Of a DNA stretch of 64,000 nucleotides, positions 63,005 through 64,000 are shown in pieces. The stretch comes from Aquimarina sp. Aq78 (lineage in GTDB: Bacteria > Bacteroidota > Bacteroidia > Flavobacteriales > Flavobacteriaceae). The DNA is taken from positions 360,986 through 424,985 of the forward strand of contig NZ_OMKA01000029.1 of NCBI RefSeq assembly GCF_900299525.1, given 5' to 3'. The notes under the pieces are model-generated. The model saw nothing but the letters and a program-made list of their open reading frames with translations, was not told the DNA's origin and searched no databases. The position numbers and the translations under genes are program-made. Every line of letters begins with the position of its first letter. Position 1 is the stretch's first letter.

Positions 63005-63190
63005 ATGAAAAAAATCTTAAATTTAGGAGGAGTTACTTTATTAAGTAAAAATAACCAAAGTCAAATTTTGGGTTCTCGTAGCGGGACTCCTTGTTATCAA
63101 AACGGAAATCAGTGTTGTAGAGAAATTGGCAATGGAAGTCTCTGTGACGCAGGGCAATGCCAACCTAATGGATATTGCATATATTTCTAA
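63005..63190 (+). CDS. Small six-cysteine secreted-peptide precursor
   Basis: 61 residues from the ATG at 63005. The N terminus MKKILNLGGVTLLSKNNQSQ, then ILG, resembles the leader of Bacteroidota double-glycine-type natural-product or bacteriocin precursors. The core carries six Cys at 30, 37, 38, 47, 52 and 58 (C-x6-CC-x8-C-x4-C-x5-C), compatible with a disulfide-knotted peptide. No transporter or maturase is adjacent. It is flanked by its own promoter and terminator. Function inferred only from pattern. Confidence 0.65.
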   Translation: MKKILNLGGVTLLSKNNQSQILGSRSGTPCYQNGNQCCREIGNGSLCDAGQCQPNGYCIYF

Positions 63191-63194
63191 AATT

Positions 63195-63232
63195 AAAAGC
63201 AGGAATTATAGTTTCTTATAATTCCTGCTTTT
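63195..63232 (+). terminator. Terminator of the six-Cys peptide gene
   Basis: Perfect 16-base stem (AAAAGCAGGAATTATA / TATAATTCCTGCTTTT) with a six-base loop, 4 bases after the peptide stop. It shows that the peptide is a separate transcription unit. Confidence 0.85.
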
Positions 63233-63312
63233 ACATGTTTATACTATTCCCTAAGTTTTTCACAAAAACGATGATAGCTTAATATTTATAAATCTTTTTT
63301 TAGTTACGGCTT

Positions 63313-64000
63313 TCATATCTTTTCTAGGGCTTGCTCAATATCCAATATAATATCATCAATATGTTCTAGCCCCACAGAGCAACGCACCATTCCATCTGTA
63401 ATCCCAACAACGAGCTTATCTTCATCTGCCAGTTTACTATGTGTTGTTGAGGCAGGATGTGTAATTATGGTTCTGGTATCACCAAGGTTAGCAGATAGAG
63501 AACACATTTGTACACTATTAAAAAAAGCTTTACCTCCTTGCACTCCTCCTTTTACTTCAAAAGCAATAATATTACCTCCCATTTTCATTTGCTTTTTGGC
63601 AACTTCGTATTGTGGATGAGATTTCAAGAATGGGTATTTCACCCAGTTTGTTTTAGGATGTGACTCTAAGAATTCTGCTAATTTTAGTGCATTCTCACAA
63701 TGACGATCCACCCGAACTGCCAGAGTCTCTAAACTTTTAGATAACACCCATGCATTAAAAGGCGATAGTGATGGCCCGGTATTACGCGAAAAGAGGTAAA
63801 TTTCTCTTATCAGTTCTTTTTTACCAACAGTCACTCCTCCCAGAACTCTTCCCTGTCCGTCAATTAACTTAGTTGCAGAATGAATTACTAAATCTGCACC
63901 AAACTTAATTGGGTTTTGTAAATATGGAGTCGCAAAACAGTTATCAATAACCAAAAGTAAGTTATGCTTTTTTGCTATCGTTCCCAGCAATTCTAAATCT
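63313..64000 (-). CDS. Cys/Met-metabolism PLP enzyme (O-succinylhomoserine sulfhydrylase-like), partial
   Basis: At least 225 residues of a gamma-family PLP enzyme; the N terminus lies beyond the window end. The visible part begins near LLVIDNCFATPYLQNPIKFGADLVIHSATKLIDG (PLP Lys in SATKLIDG), then GGVTVGKKELI and the end GITDGMVRCSVGLEHIDDI. The family includes MetZ, MetB and methionine gamma-lyase; the flavobacterial context favours homocysteine synthesis but the subtype is not settled. Confidence 0.85.
   Translation of the reverse strand, partial: DLELLGTIAKKHNLLLVIDNCFATPYLQNPIKFGADLVIHSATKLIDGQGRVLGGVTVGKKELIREIYLFSRNTGPSLSPFNAWVLSKSLETLAVRVDRHCENALKLAEFLESHPKTNWVKYPFLKSHPQYEVAKKQMKMGGNIIAFEVKGGVQGGKAFFNSVQMCSLSANLGDTRTIITHPASTTHSKLADEDKLVVGITDGMVRCSVGLEHIDDIILDIEQALEKI

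Noticed and set aside
1..64000. tRNA, rRNA, CRISPR, IS or prophage elements
   Set aside because: No cloverleaf T-arm motifs, spaced repeats, transposase or phage-type genes were seen by eye; a covariance-model search would be decisive.

Overview
The window looks like a chromosomal segment of a gliding marine Flavobacteriaceae bacterium (Bacteroidota), possibly close to Aquimarina. The family call rests on three gliding genes (gldA, gldB, gldC), a secreted protein with a type IX secretion C-terminal sorting domain, low G+C, long A/T-rich spacers, and several promoters matching the Bacteroidota form TAnnTTTG. The genus is a guess. I saw no tRNA, rRNA, CRISPR array, insertion sequence or prophage gene.

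Layout. 1-7.1 kb: alpha/beta hydrolase, engB, an unknown small gene, gldC-gldB, nadE, an orphan LuxR-type regulator and dnaG. 7.2-10.5 kb: a large T9SS-secreted FN3/MAM-like protein. 11-13.5 kb: ECF sigma factor, a one-pass membrane protein and a coiled-coil outer-membrane barrel protein. 13.7-19.6 kb: polyprenyl synthase, rlmN, a chalcone-isomerase-like/DUF2147 fusion, queA, aroA. 19.6-24.6 kb: a tight run (dtd, two DUF3857/transglutaminase proteins, MazG-like hydrolase, small membrane protein, aroA). 24.9-25.8 kb: rsgA. 26-30.4 kb: aromatic amino-acid operon (pheA, aminotransferase, tyrA, DAHP synthase-chorismate mutase). 30.5-33.4 kb: threonine-to-glycine pair (tdh, kbl) and a divergent Lrp regulator. 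33.4-43.3 kb: GH1 enzyme, fatty-acid desaturase plus a duplicated membrane protein, gldA, a five-PAS histidine kinase with its regulator, two envelope proteins. 43.6-49.2 kb: methionine operon (split metH, dinB-like gene, metF) behind a SAM-I riboswitch. 49.3-53.7 kb: repeat lipoprotein, Coa1-like protein, ferredoxin, DUF5009-like acyltransferase and a broken glycosidase-like gene. 53.9-61.9 kb: sulfate assimilation and siroheme operon. 62.2-64 kb: a lipoprotein, a small six-cysteine peptide and the end of a Cys/Met-metabolism PLP enzyme.

The strongest new observation is upstream of pheA. A 25-codon ORF (30295-30372, minus) contains eight consecutive aromatic codons (F Y F F F F Y F). It is followed by a perfect 11-bp terminator hairpin with a T-run, whose 5' arm can instead pair with an identical octamer inside the leader ORF. 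This is the architecture of ribosome-mediated transcription attenuation controlling the whole Phe/Tyr operon. Other items worth attention are the six-Cys peptide with a double-glycine-like leader (63005-63190), a shared 36-37 bp promoter/operator in front of the desaturase and gldA, a direct repeat upstream of the cys operon, a response regulator lacking its phospho-acceptor Asp, and a DnaG whose zinc ligands are gone.

The genes fit together as sulfur and one-carbon supply (cys operon, siroheme, metH/metF, metZ-like), aromatic synthesis (DAHP synthase, aroA, tyrA, pheA), gliding/envelope functions, and core information-processing genes.
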